Shown here piece after piece: positions 1 to 8,560 of a DNA stretch of 64,000 nucleotides. A model generated the notes under the pieces. That model searched no databases. It was not told the origin of the DNA and saw only the letters and a list, made by a program, of their open reading frames with translations. The DNA is taken from contig NZ_CP101806.1 of assembly GCF_024498215.1 (NCBI RefSeq), positions 682,001-746,000 on the forward strand, given 5' to 3'. The first letter of the stretch is position 1; every line of letters begins with the position of its first letter. This DNA comes from Mycoplasmopsis caviae (GTDB taxonomy: Bacteria > Bacillota_I > Bacilli_A > Mycoplasmatales > Metamycoplasmataceae). The position numbers and the translations under genes are program-made.

Positions 1-81
1 TATTTATATTGTTTTTTAATATAGTCTTGCACTTTGTTCAAAACTACGACAATGAATTTGGGTTTTATAAAGTTATTTTAT

Positions 82-288
82 CTACTCAATGTCTTCACTA
101 TTACATTGTTCAATAAAATTTTCTAATTCTTCCTGCACAATAGGAGAAGTATCATCCAAGACTGCAAAATGGAAAGGTTGAGATTCTTCAGTTTTTACAA
201 TCTCTTCTCTTAAATATTCAATTTCTTCTTCTTTTAACTTATTAGGGTCATATTTTAAAAATGCCCTATTATTATCAATTGATATCAT
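82..288 (-). CDS. Small acidic protein of the mobile element, function unknown
   Basis: A complete 68-residue reading frame. It is rich in Glu and Asp, has no Cys and no membrane segment, and I do not recognise a family. The ATG at 288 is preceded by a good ribosome binding site (AAAGGAG, 6-7 nt spacing) that lies in the last codons of the upstream lipoprotein gene, which ends at 293. The two are therefore very likely translationally coupled. It is the most downstream gene of the minus-strand series visible here; bases 1-81 below it hold no recognisable gene. Confidence 0.6.
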   Translation of the reverse strand: MISIDNNRAFLKYDPNKLKEEEIEYLREEIVKTEESQPFHFAVLDDTSPIVQEELENFIEQCNSEDIE

Positions 289-292
289 TAAT

Positions 293-1771
293 TTACTCCT
301 TTCATTTTCAATTGAATTTATCCTTGAATTCTTTGGTTATAAGGTTTCATTTAGCAATTGCTTCTTCTTCACTAATAACATATGGCTTTTCAATGTTATC
401 AACGTGTTTAATGTTTGCTCAAATCATTTCATATTTATCTTTATATGATTCTACAAAATTCTTTTCTAAATGTGATTTCATCACTCTATGATTGTCAATC
501 ATAGTTCACATTGGAGCAATTACTTTATGATATTGATAATGTGCTCATCGATAAGTATCTCTAAAGTCAGTGGTAATAGGGTTTCCATTAAATTCCCCTT
601 TATATTCGCTTCCACCTGGAAACATTTGCAAGTCAATTTGTTCTCTTTTAGGTTCCGCACAAAAGCCTAAAATTTGTTCAAGTTTTAGATAATCTAATAA
701 TGCTTTTTCTAAATCTTCTACTATTGATTGCAAACCACTACTATCAATATTATCTTTAAGCGACTTACTTTCATCACTAATACCGGTGGTATTATTTGGA
801 AGAACACTTTCACTAACTTTCTTGCAGAATTCTAAATATTTAATTAACATATTTCATTGAACTATTTGCATCCCAAATGATGAAGTATTATTTGAAATGT
901 TTCAGTCAATAAAGCACATATCTAATAAGTGTTTTTTAGGATCAAGTTTCTTGCCATAAAATTCTCTTCACAAGAATAATTCATTTTTATCAAAACGACT
1001 TTTAATATTTAATGTACGTTCAAGTTTTCAATAAAGAGTTGCATATGTAACACCAGCAGATTTGTTTCTATTCTCACTATCTAATGGAGAAAAACCTTTA
1101 AACTCTTTTCTACCATCTCTATATTCCTTTACAACTTCGCCGAAAACAAAGAGAGCATCTTTCTTATTCATTTCATATCAATCGTCAGCTTGTGCATTAA
1201 AAAATTTACCAATAAAAGTTTCTCCATTCTTAAACAAATCATTTAATTCACTTGCTTTTAGAATATCCAATATCTTTGTAACCATAGTATGATATTCAAC
1301 TCAATTAATAACTTCTTTATTATCCTTTGAGTGGCTCATCATAGTTGTATGATAAGGGTCTAATGCTCTAATATAATTTGATATCCTTGCTATTGTTGGA
1401 AAAAAAGCACTCCAAAGGTCTTCAAGTTCATAATCTTTCTTTTTAGGTATTCAACTTTTGAAAACTTTTGCATCATTCTTTAGCAAATCATCAGCATAGT
1501 TTATAGTGTTTAAATCATAAGTGTCTTCATTAGCAATATTGTACTTAATGCCATTGTATTCAAATGGGTTTTCAGTAGGTTTAGTATATCCCCTATCAGG
1601 GTTGTTATTGACATTAGGATTAGTGCTTTCATCAACATTAGATGGATTTTTCTTATTAGGAATTGCAGGCCCAAACAATTTAGAAAAGTAACAACTTTGA
1701 AGAGTTAAAGGAGTTAAGCATAAAGGAGTAATTGCTCCTAAACTAATAATTTTTTTTATTCTTTTATTCAT
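293..1771 (-). CDS. Large surface lipoprotein of the mobile element
   Basis: A 492-residue protein obtained by reading several UGA codons as Trp. It starts MNKRIKKII with a hydrophobic signal segment ending in a lipobox (LTLQSC, Cys about residue 27), so it should be lipid-anchored outside the membrane. A short Asn/Pro-rich linker follows, then a mainly hydrophilic domain with many Trp. The start at 1771 is preferred over an upstream ATG at 1786 because AAGGGG sits just before it. Mycoplasma conjugative elements commonly encode such lipoproteins; a surface or adhesion role is only an inference. The specific family is not recognised. Confidence 0.75.
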
Positions 1772-1911
1772 AATTACCCCTTGCAAATCTTGTAATATTA
1801 TTATATCATAAATATATGTTTAAATTTTTACAAAGTAAAAATTATATGGTAACATTTTCACATAAGTTTTGATTATTTTTGTCTTCTTTGACTTTCTTTT
1901 ATTTTTTGTTT

Positions 1912-2379
1912 TTAATTAGTGCAAATTGTGGATGCTCAAATATTTTTATCAGCAACCAACTTTTTTCTAATTTCTTCCATCTTTTTTCAATTAAATTCTT
2001 TCTTTGCGTATTTAGAAACATCGATATTTTGTTCTAGCCCTAATCTAACTTGTCGCATTTGCTCTACATTGAAATTTCAATCGCAATATAGAGAAGCATC
2101 TAAGTTTTTTTCGATGCCCAGTCTTAATTCTCGCATTTGTTGTCAACTAAACATAGAATCTCCATACCAAGGTAATTCAATTCCATTTTGTAATCCATAT
2201 CTTATTTCTCTCATTTGCTTTCAATCATAATATGGTCAATGAAAATGTTCAACAGGCAATTTTAAGAGTAAGCCTTTATATATTTGCGATAATTGTTGTT
2301 TATTGTATTTATTTATGTTTACTCTATATTCATCAAATATTGACTTGTTTTTATAAAATAAATTAAGCATTTTATTCAT
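1912..2379 (-). CDS. 26-residue-repeat protein, paralogue 1
   Basis: A 155-residue protein with about four copies of a 26-residue repeat of the form QM.(E/Q)(I/V)R.G(L/I)E....(D)....YA...F.W. The start at 2379 follows AAAGGAG. The repeats near the N-terminus are diverged (for example PWYGDSMFSWQQMRELRLG) and those near the C-terminus are closer to consensus (NIDVSKYAKKEFNWKKMEE). There is no signal peptide and no membrane segment, so it is probably cytoplasmic. Five more members of this family occur upstream in the same element. Function unknown; similar repeats are, to my recollection, found in conjugative elements of Firmicutes, but I could not search. Confidence 0.8.
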
Positions 2380-2391
2380 ATTATCTCCTTT

Positions 2392-2474
2392 AAGCCTGTT
2401 TTATAGGCTTTTTAGCACATTTACAAATTTATTATGTATTACATATTTTGCCTTTGGCTTCACTCAAGTTATTT
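2392..2474 (-). pseudogene. Truncated second copy of the small Cys-rich gene
   Basis: This stretch is nearly identical to the 3' half of the Cys-rich gene at 9576-9767 (same codons for WVKPKAKYVIHNKF, with only a few changes). The upstream half with its cysteines is absent, and the segment directly abuts the stop of the membrane protein gene at 2475. It is a remnant of a duplication inside the element rather than a working gene. Confidence 0.7.
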
Positions 2475-2705
2475 TTATTTTTTATCTTTGTCATATTTAT
2501 AAGTAAATACATCAATTAATAATCAAAGCAAGAAAAGGAATATACATATTATAGAACCAATTGCAACATATCTAAATATTGGTTTATTTCCAATATAGAT
2601 ATCACAAGCCATCATTCCAATTACTATCAAAATAAGTAACCCAAGTATTAAACACACAATAAAAGGGTGTTGACTTATATTAAATATTTTTTTAAATTTC
2701 TTCAT
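2475..2705 (-). CDS. Small membrane protein, two predicted helices
   Basis: A 76-residue protein with one UGA read as Trp near the C-terminus. Two hydrophobic segments (about residues 15-33 and 46-64) are separated by a short loop with a GNKPIFRY turn; the ends are Lys-rich. No family recognised. It lies between a repeat protein and another pair of small genes (Cys-rich and membrane), a grouping typical of accessory cargo in the element. A membrane location is supported by composition only. Confidence 0.65.
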
Positions 2706-2718
2706 AATATTTCTTTCT

Positions 2719-2743
2719 AAAACACCTATAAAACAAGTGTTTT
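2719..2743 (-). terminator. Intergenic hairpin of the CTATAAAACA type
   Basis: An inverted repeat with stem AAAACAC/GTGTTTT around a CTATAAAACAA loop. Related hairpins with the core CCTATAAAACAGG occur at 3591-3612, 4405-4425 and 62698-62721. On the minus strand the stem ends in a T-run, as in an intrinsic terminator or a processing site. It overlaps the stop of the Cys-rich gene ending at 2742. Confidence 0.45.
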
Positions 2744-2894
2744 AATCATTTTCAATTAAACTATATTCTTGTGTTCAAACACAAACATCATCAAAACAAT
2801 CAGGACAACAAGCAAGTTTATTTCAAGTCTTTAATTCTTTGCTAGAAACTAATGACTTACATCTTACACAAATGTAATAAATTTTATTCAGCAT
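2742..2894 (-). CDS. Small zinc-ribbon-like protein
   Basis: A 50-residue protein with two UGA codons read as Trp. It has two Cys pairs (YICVRC near the start and CCPDC in the middle), spaced as in a zinc ribbon. The ATG at 2894 lies inside the last codons of the upstream membrane protein gene (ending 2884), an overlap that indicates coupled translation. Similar small CxxC/CxxC proteins are at 5234-5383 and 9576-9767. Metal binding is inferred from the Cys spacing; function unknown. Confidence 0.6.
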
Positions 2895-3150
2895 CATCAA
2901 TCACTTCACTTTCTTCTTGCTCTTCTTTTTTAACTCTCTTGCGTTTGCGAAGTAATAATATGTCATTTATCATCATAATTCCATATAAGATAATCAATAT
3001 AACAAGACCAATAGTAATAAATGTAAATATTTGTTTATTAAGCAATATTAAAAATGAAGATATGATTGTTAAAATTACAACAACAATAAAAGGTATATAA
3101 AGCACTTTATCTTTAAACACAATTTCTTTTAATTTACTTAATCATCTCAT
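2884..3150 (-). CDS. Small membrane protein with charged C-terminal tail
   Basis: An 88-residue protein. Start ATG at 3150 (reading MRWLSKLKE, with UGA as Trp) is preceded by GAAAGG. Two hydrophobic segments (about residues 18-37 and 43-62) precede a Lys/Arg stretch and an acidic tail. The first codons overlap the end of the repeat-protein gene upstream (stop at 3134), and its own end overlaps the Cys-rich gene downstream, so three genes form a tightly overlapped set. No family recognised. Confidence 0.65.
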
Positions 3151-3562
3151 AGTTACCTTTCTTTTTTGGAGAAAGTTTTTGCCTAATACACCTACGAAAT
3201 AGAGTTCTATATTTCTTATCCTTAATTGATAATCAAAACAATTTTCTATTTATTTCTTTCATTTCCTTACTAGATAATTTTGGATCAGCATATTTGGAAA
3301 CGTCCAAACCAGATAAAAGACCTAAACGGATTTGACACATTTGAGCACCACTATATTTAACATCTGCGTATTTTGAAACGTCCAAATCTTGCATAAGCCC
3401 TATTGTAATTTGATTCATTTGTTCTCAATCAAATTCAGGCTTGGCATAGATGGAAACATCTACTCCTTTTTCTAAACCAAGTTGAATTTCTTTTAATTGT
3501 TTTTCATTAAAAATAAGTGAATTTTCTTTAAATTTTAATAATTGTGTATTTAATTCTTTCAT
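3134..3562 (-). CDS. 26-residue-repeat protein, paralogue 2
   Basis: A 142-residue member of the repeat family, starting at 3562 after AAGGAAAAAGT. Three well-conserved repeats are visible, for example GLEKGVDVSIYAKPEFDWEQ, then DLDVSKYADVKYSGAQM and GLDVSKYADPKLSSKEM, at 26-residue spacing. A basic tail (KKYRTLFRRCIRQKLSPKKK) follows and overlaps the downstream membrane-protein gene. No transmembrane segment. Function unknown. Confidence 0.8.
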
Positions 3563-3588
3563 ACTTTTTCCTTAAAGAAATTTATTAT

Positions 3589-3686
3589 TAATACCTATAA
3601 AACAGGTGTTTTAGTAATTTCTTCATATTCAATATTATTTTTTTCTAACCATTTTTTATAGTTATTTGTTGTTAATCATTTCTTTT
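3589..3686. repeat. Direct repeat A1 (copy of 4403-4500)
   Basis: About 98 bp nearly identical to 4403-4500, differing by a few single-base changes in A/T runs. It covers the intergenic hairpin and the C-terminal codons of the small membrane protein (KWLTTNNYKKWLEKNN). It marks the left half of a duplicated two-gene module (3.6-4.27 kb and 4.4-5.12 kb). Confidence 0.85.
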
Positions 3687-3882
3687 TAATCTTTAATCTT
3701 TGATCATCATTTGAAATATTGATTTTTAATCTAATGGAACTAGAATTTATTAATAATATAGTTTCCCCTTTGCTATATAGAAGTAGTGAAACAATTGTAA
3801 TAAATACACTTAATTCAATGATTTTCAAAAATGCAAGTAATAATAATATTATTGATGCAACCAATTTACAAATTAACAACAT
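3595..3882 (-). CDS. Small membrane protein, module copy 1 (start codon doubtful)
   Basis: At least 95 residues, with two hydrophobic stretches followed by a Lys-rich tail ending ITKTPVL. It is a paralogue of 4484-4741. By alignment the original start lay about 45 nt upstream, after GAAAGAG, but the ATG of the other copy is AGA here, so only an internal ATG at 3882 or a rare start remains. The reading frame itself is open. It may be expressed poorly or be on the way to a pseudogene. Confidence 0.45.
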
Positions 3883-3971
3883 TAAAAATCAAAAATTGTA
3901 AATTGATATTCTAATTACTCTTTCACTTTTTTATGTTTCATTTTTTATCCATTTCTATTTATAATTTAAGT

Positions 3972-4269
3972 ATGCAAATAACATTATTATTTTTGAAGAA
4001 TTCAATTTGGTCATTATTGTTTTGTATTTTTCAATTATTTTTAACTTTTTATTTCTTAAAAAGACATAATAATTTTTTAAACATTGCACAACAGATATAA
4101 TGAATATTTATGAATACAATAGAATAAAAGAAATTTAATAAGTTCTATTGCTTATTCTTTTGTTAGTATATTTATCTGGTTTGGTCTTTTGATCTGTATT
4201 ATGGATCAAGAAAACAAAATTAATGATATTGAAGATCTATCTAAATTAAATGTTAAAAGGAAATATTAA
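3972..4269 (+). pseudogene. Decayed copy of the plus-strand membrane protein
   Basis: Two plus-strand fragments resemble the gene at 4740-5123. One is MQITLLFLKNSIWSLLF and onward; the other, in a different frame after in-frame stops near 4100-4125, is SIFIWFGLLICIMDQENKI. The middle part is shortened. A perfect palindrome (TTATTTTAGA/TCTAAAATAA) follows the end. This is the second gene of the duplicated divergent module, here inactivated. Confidence 0.6.
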
Positions 4270-4402
4270 TTATTTTAGAATCTAAAATAAGCATAGGTGC
4301 ATATTCACTACCGATAATTAAATTTCTTTTTCCACTTTATAAATTTTTTGTTATAAAAAAGGTGAGATATAACAAATAACAAAACTATAAACTACCTTTA
4401 TT

Positions 4403-4500
4403 AATACCTATAAAACAGGTGTTTTGGTAATTTCTTCATATTCAATATTATTTTTTCTAACCATTTTTTATAGTTATTTGTTGTTAATCATTTCTTTTAA
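4403..4500. repeat. Direct repeat A2 (copy of 3589-3686)
   Basis: Second copy of the roughly 98-bp repeat. Here one A is missing compared with copy 1, so the neighbouring membrane protein stops earlier and the shared C-terminal codons are no longer read in frame. Confidence 0.85.
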
Positions 4501-4741
4501 TCTTCTTTCTATCTTCCATTGATTTAATACTAATATAAATAAATTTTGAACATTTAAAATATAAAATAGTTTGTAAGGGCAAAAATAGTATCAAAATTAA
4601 TGAAAATGATAATAATATAATTTGGTAAAGGTGTTGCTTAAATAAATAACAAGAAATAACACTTATAATTATTGAAGTAAGATGAATTAGTAATAAAACA
4701 AGTCATTTTACATTAATTAAAAATTTTGGAGGTTTAATCAT
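4484..4741 (-). CDS. Small membrane protein, module copy 2
   Basis: An 85-residue protein with two hydrophobic segments (about residues 13-35 and 40-60) and a basic tail (DRKKIKRND). The ATG at 4741 is preceded by GAAAGAAAGAG. It is a paralogue of 3595-3882; a one-base loss in an A-run truncates the C-terminus found in that copy. It is transcribed divergently from the plus-strand gene starting at about 4740, and the two start regions overlap. Function unknown. Confidence 0.6.
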
Positions 4742-5123
4742 AATAACTCTTTCTTTCTTGCGTTGAACATCACTTCAACTTATAGCAATATTTGCTTACT
4801 TTTTAATTGGTATATTTATGCTTATTCTCAAAAATAAACATGAGAATGATGGTAAATATAAAGTTAATACAGAAGAATATGAAAAAACTTTAAAATATTT
4901 TCTTATTAACTCTGGTATTGATTTAATTGTTTGAATTGCCTTTATATCAATTGTTTCATCTATTGAAAATAATCTTATTAAACTAGACAAAATTGCCAAT
5001 AAAAATTACCACGATTTAATAGCAATGTTTCTTAATACATCATTTATAATTTTCGGTTATACAATTGTTGTAGGGCAATTAATTTGACCAATTTTTAAAC
5101 ACATAGTTAAAAATGCCACTTAA
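4740..5123 (+). CDS. Plus-strand membrane protein, unknown function
   Basis: An open frame of about 127 residues with three UGA codons at Trp positions in hydrophobic contexts (FLRWTS, LIVWIAF, QLIWPIF). About three to four membrane segments are predicted, with a hydrophilic loop at residues 29-48. GGAGG at about 4728-4732 precedes ATA (4740) or ATC; the first ATG is at 4818, so the start is uncertain. It is the only apparently intact plus-strand gene in the element, is followed by a terminator-like hairpin at 5131, and has a decayed paralogue at 3972-4269. Confidence 0.6.
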
Positions 5124-5130
5124 AATCTGC

Positions 5131-5152
5131 ATAGTCCATAAGGACTATTTTT
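5131..5152 (+). terminator. Rho-independent terminator of the plus-strand membrane gene
   Basis: A perfect 7-bp stem (ATAGTCC/GGACTAT) with a four-base loop, followed by TTTTT, starting 8 nt after the stop at 5123. It supports real plus-strand transcription of the preceding gene. Confidence 0.65.
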
Positions 5153-5231
5153 ATTCATCTCTATTTCGTTTTCAAAAGCAAAAGATTTCAATAATAATTT
5201 CAATTAACCAAATAAACCACATATTAGCCAT
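5151..5231 (-). CDS. Very small single-span membrane protein
   Basis: A 26-residue frame, MANMWFIWLIEIIIEIFCFW then a basic/acidic end, with one UGA as Trp. It starts directly after the stop of the zinc-ribbon-like gene (5234), consistent with coupled translation. Its shortness makes it uncertain; it could be a leader or a small membrane peptide. Confidence 0.35.
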
Positions 5232-5233
5232 AA

Positions 5234-5383
5234 CTAAATGCCAATTTCTTCATCAATAAATACTTTATTAGGACACTGACTACAATTAATAAATGAATCT
5301 CATATTTGATTAATATTAAACTCATTAAGTGTAATTAGATTTTTGGAACAATTATGACACACATAAAAATTATGTATTTTCAC
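5234..5383 (-). CDS. Small CxxC/CxxC zinc-ribbon-like protein
   Basis: A 49-residue protein starting with GTG at 5383 behind a strong site (AAGGAGAAGT). Cys pairs VCHNC and NCSQC lie about 25 residues apart, as in a zinc ribbon, and one UGA is read as Trp. The gene follows the ArdC-like gene with 8 nt between them. It belongs to a set of three small Cys-rich proteins in this element. Function unknown. Confidence 0.6.
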
Positions 5384-5391
5384 ACTTCTCC

Positions 5392-6324
5392 TTAATAAGA
5401 CATTGTGCTATTTGTTTTTGTTAAATTTTCTGCGTCAATTTGATCCTTTTGTTCCAATAAATTTGCTAGCAAAAAATTTTCGACCACACTTACCACTTCC
5501 TTTGAAACTTCACTAACATCAGTAATGAGTTTCTTTTTATCTATTGTTGATGTATTCATAATTCAATTGCCTAAAAAACCAAAATTAACTAATTTTGTTT
5601 CTATTCCAAAAGTTTTGCAGATTACATAAGAGCCTAATTCTGCTAATAATTCACAACTTGGGTCGCTTAATTTTGAATAATCGTGTTTTAATATGTAATG
5701 TATATATTCGTGTGCTAGGACATTAATTTTTGAAATTATATCTAGTTGATCATTTAGAAAAATATCTTTAAGATTGGTAAATCCTTGAACATCGTTTAAT
5801 TTATTGCTTTGGTGGATTTTAAGGGTATCCTTATGTCTGGTTTCAATTGATGATTTTAAAGCATTAAAAACGTTTAAAACCTTATTATTTCTTTGTTTAT
5901 TGTTGTTATCTTTAACAAAGTTATCTATGAAATAATTAGGATATTCACTTTTACTTAATGTTGTTTGAGAAATATCATATACATCTCATAATTGGAAATA
6001 TCTATAAGTTTTTAATTCAATATCCGCTTCTAACGATGCACTGCTTATTTCACAAGGTACAAATATTTTAATTGGTTTTTCTCCATCTTTAATCTTTACA
6101 TTATCAATATTTTCTCAAGCACTTTTAGGCTTAACAAGAGTTGCTTCTGGTTTCTGGTTATAAATTAAAATAAGGTTATTAAAAGAAAATTTATTCTTAA
6201 ACTTGATAATAAAATTTAATAAGTTACTCAACTTAACAGAGTCTGTAAAATAATCATTAATTAAATTATTAATATCATTAATGTACTCTGCACATATACT
6301 AGTTTCTAATTTACTATCATTCAT
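5392..6324 (-). CDS. ArdC-like antirestriction / M78-type metallopeptidase-fold protein
   Basis: A 310-residue protein. The C-terminal half has a zinc-peptidase motif HEYIH (residues 205-209) and a downstream CELLAELGSY segment whose Glu could be the third ligand, the arrangement of ArdC/IrrE-like proteins. The N-terminal 120 residues are compatible with the ArdC ssDNA-binding domain, with a conserved-looking YRYFQLWDVYDISQT segment. In plasmids, ArdC-type proteins protect incoming single-stranded DNA against host restriction. Here the gene sits in an element with a relaxase and coupling protein, and the chromosome next to it carries two R-M systems. Assignment rests on motifs only. Confidence 0.7.
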
Positions 6325-6329
6325 AAAAA

Positions 6330-7166
6330 CTATTGTTTTTGAGAACTAGAAGATTTAAATTCAATTGAAGAAGCGATTGATTCTTCTTTTTCTTGTTGTT
6401 CTCTCAATCTTTTCTTTTCTTCATCAAGTTTTTCATATTTTTCTTTACACATTGCACATAATTTATCTCACATTACTCTACCATTAATTTTAGGGTCGGC
6501 ATATGATTCTCAATCAATTCCAGATCTTATGCCTTGTCTAATAGCCATCATTTGCGTAAAGTCATATTTTGGATCTGCATAATGAGATATGTCTATTTTC
6601 TTTCTTAATCCTGCTCTAATTTGGTCCATTTGAAAATTATCGTATTGATGTAAAGCATATTTTGAAACATCCACTTTTTGAACCAAACCTTGTCTTATTA
6701 TAGACATTTGACCTGAATTAAAACCTTGCTCGTGGTATTTCATAATATTAATCCCATCTTCTAGCCCCAATCTAACTTGTCTCATTTTAAGTCAACTTAA
6801 ATCAGGTAATGCATAAATGCTAACATCAACCTTACTATATTGCAATCCATAAATGATTTCTCGCATTTGCTTTCAATCAAAAACAGGTTCTTTAAATAGT
6901 GAAATATCAACATTGTTTTTTAAACAATATTTGATTTGCTTCATTTGATTACAATCATATTTAGCATCCGCATATTTAGTAACATCAAGGTTGTCTTTTA
7001 TACCGTCCCTTATTTGTTTAATTTGTCAAATGTTAAATTTAGGATGTGCATATAATGAGATATCTTCTCCTAATTCAAAACCTGCCTTGATTTCTTCTAA
7101 TTGCATATCATTTAGATCTTTAACATTAACCTTTAATTGTTTTAATTTATTTAATAACTTGTCCAT
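6330..7166 (-). CDS. 26-residue-repeat protein, paralogue 3 (longest)
   Basis: A 278-residue protein with about eight tandem 26-residue repeats (for example NLDVTKYADAKYDCNQMKQI, KVDVSKYALHQYDNFQM, KIDISHYADPKYDFTQM). The N-terminus (MDKLLNKLKQL) is helical, and a charged coiled-coil-like tail (CAMCKEKYEKLDEEKKRLRE) is followed by a Ser-rich end. The start at 7166 follows AAAGGAG. It precedes the ArdC-like gene by 5 nt. Repeats of fixed length with an amphipathic pattern suggest a solenoid for protein or DNA binding; this is inference. Confidence 0.8.
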
Positions 7167-7192
7167 AATAAAACTCCTTTAAGTCTTGTTTA

Positions 7193-7891
7193 TTAAATTT
7201 TACTCTTTAAATTAACATCTTCTCTATCATTACTATTTGCACTAAATAATAAGATAGTATTTAATTTCATACTTGAAGCAACAACGCTCATAGGATATGA
7301 GAGTATTTCTTCATTAAATTTTGAAGCATTAGCATTGTATAGTCTTCTAGCAGATGCAATATTGTTTTCACACTCTACAATTTGATTATTCAAATCTTTA
7401 ATTAGTTCAACACTTTTAAGTTCAGGGTATGCTTCAAATTGAGCCATAAATCTAGTTAATAATGGAGCACTTTGCTCTTCAATCTCAATTCTTGTTTCCA
7501 TTGCATCACTTGAAGTATTATGAGAAGTGTCTTTTGACAATGATTTAATCTTCTCAATGTTTGAGCGATATTGAGCAATTTGGCTCATAACATCCTTTTC
7601 AAACTTCATATGTGAACTAAGTGCATCAACCAATTTAATAATTGTCTTTGCCCGTTTAGTTAATTGAATATCAATTAGTGATGCATTATTACTTATTTGC
7701 ATTTGTTTAGTTTTAAAATAGTTAACTCACTTAATATGAAGAAAAAAAGGAATAATAAAGATAAATGATAAGTACCAAATTATCTTTCCAAAAGTATTAA
7801 CTTTTACCTTAATTTCTCTAGTAATTGTTTGTGGATTATGAACATTGTTCTCTATTTGAATTGTGTTATCTTTGCTATATAAATTGGCCAT
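7193..7891 (-). CDS. LemA family membrane protein
   Basis: A 232-residue protein with an N-terminal cytoplasmic stretch and one membrane helix (about residues 38-54). A long helical region follows with the LemA pattern: RAKTIIKLVDAL, a coiled coil with YRSNIEKI, then LTRFMAQFEAYPELKS and CENNIASARRLYN. LemA proteins are small coiled-coil membrane proteins whose molecular role is poorly known. The start overlaps the end of the gene at 7875. A LemA gene inside a mobile element is notable. Confidence 0.75.
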
Positions 7892-8342
7892 AATTTATTA
7901 ACTTCTTCTTTCACTTTTCATAACCATTAAAAGGTTTATCAACAACTTTAATTTGCAATTTATTTTTAGATGGTATAAATAAGCCATAAACACAAATATT
8001 GCGTGATTTCTTTTTTGATGAATAATCAAAACAAACATTTAATGGACATTGTTTAATAACTCTTTTATTTATTCCTATCAACCTATCATAAATTTCGTCT
8101 TTTGATAATCTTTCGTTTGAGAAGATAAAGTATTCTATATAGAATTCATTTTTATAATTTCAACCAAAAGAATAGTCGTTATATATTGTTTCTTTTGTAT
8201 AAACAAATGAACTACCAATTTCATCACTTGCGCATTGTGGACAATGCACTAATTCTCCTTGCAAATCATTTTCATATACAACGCCTTCTTCTGCGTGTAA
8301 TGAATATCTATATCTTGTTTCTCTTCAGTTAATTAAACTCAT
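7875..8342 (-). CDS. Hypothetical protein with one CPQC motif
   Basis: A 155-residue soluble protein read through three UGA codons as Trp. It has one CxxC (VHCPQCASDE) and a second Cys-containing region (KQCPLNVCFDYSS), which could together bind a metal. It overlaps the LemA start by 17 nt, so the two are probably co-translated. I do not recognise the family. Confidence 0.6.
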
Positions 8343-8349
8343 AATCCAC

Positions 8350-8547
8350 CTACTTTGTTCTAAATACTTTTGCTAATAAATCACTTACACCAACACTAAA
8401 AGAATCTTGTGGCTTAACCACTGTATAAGTTAATATAATTGCTGCAATAGCAGTTATAATAAGTGCAATACTTAATAATCATAAGAATATAGTTTTAATC
8501 ATTTTTAATTTACCTTTCTTGTCTTTGATTGTATTTTTATCTTTCAT
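8350..8547 (-). CDS. Small single-span membrane protein
   Basis: A 65-residue protein with a Lys-rich start (MKDKNTIKDKKGKLK), one hydrophobic segment at about residues 17-43 and a short outer tail. It lies 7 nt upstream of the gene at 7875-8342. No family recognised. Confidence 0.55.
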
Positions 8548-8560
8548 AGTTGACACACCC

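Noticed and set aside
82-1771. Apparent series of broken genes due to stop codons
   Set aside because: All internal stops are UGA, which is Trp in this organism; with that code the frame is one lipoprotein gene.
4796-4999. Minus-strand 67-codon frame opposite the plus-strand membrane gene
   Set aside because: The plus strand has a longer open frame with three UGA-Trp codons, a paralogue and a terminator; the minus frame has no ribosome binding site.
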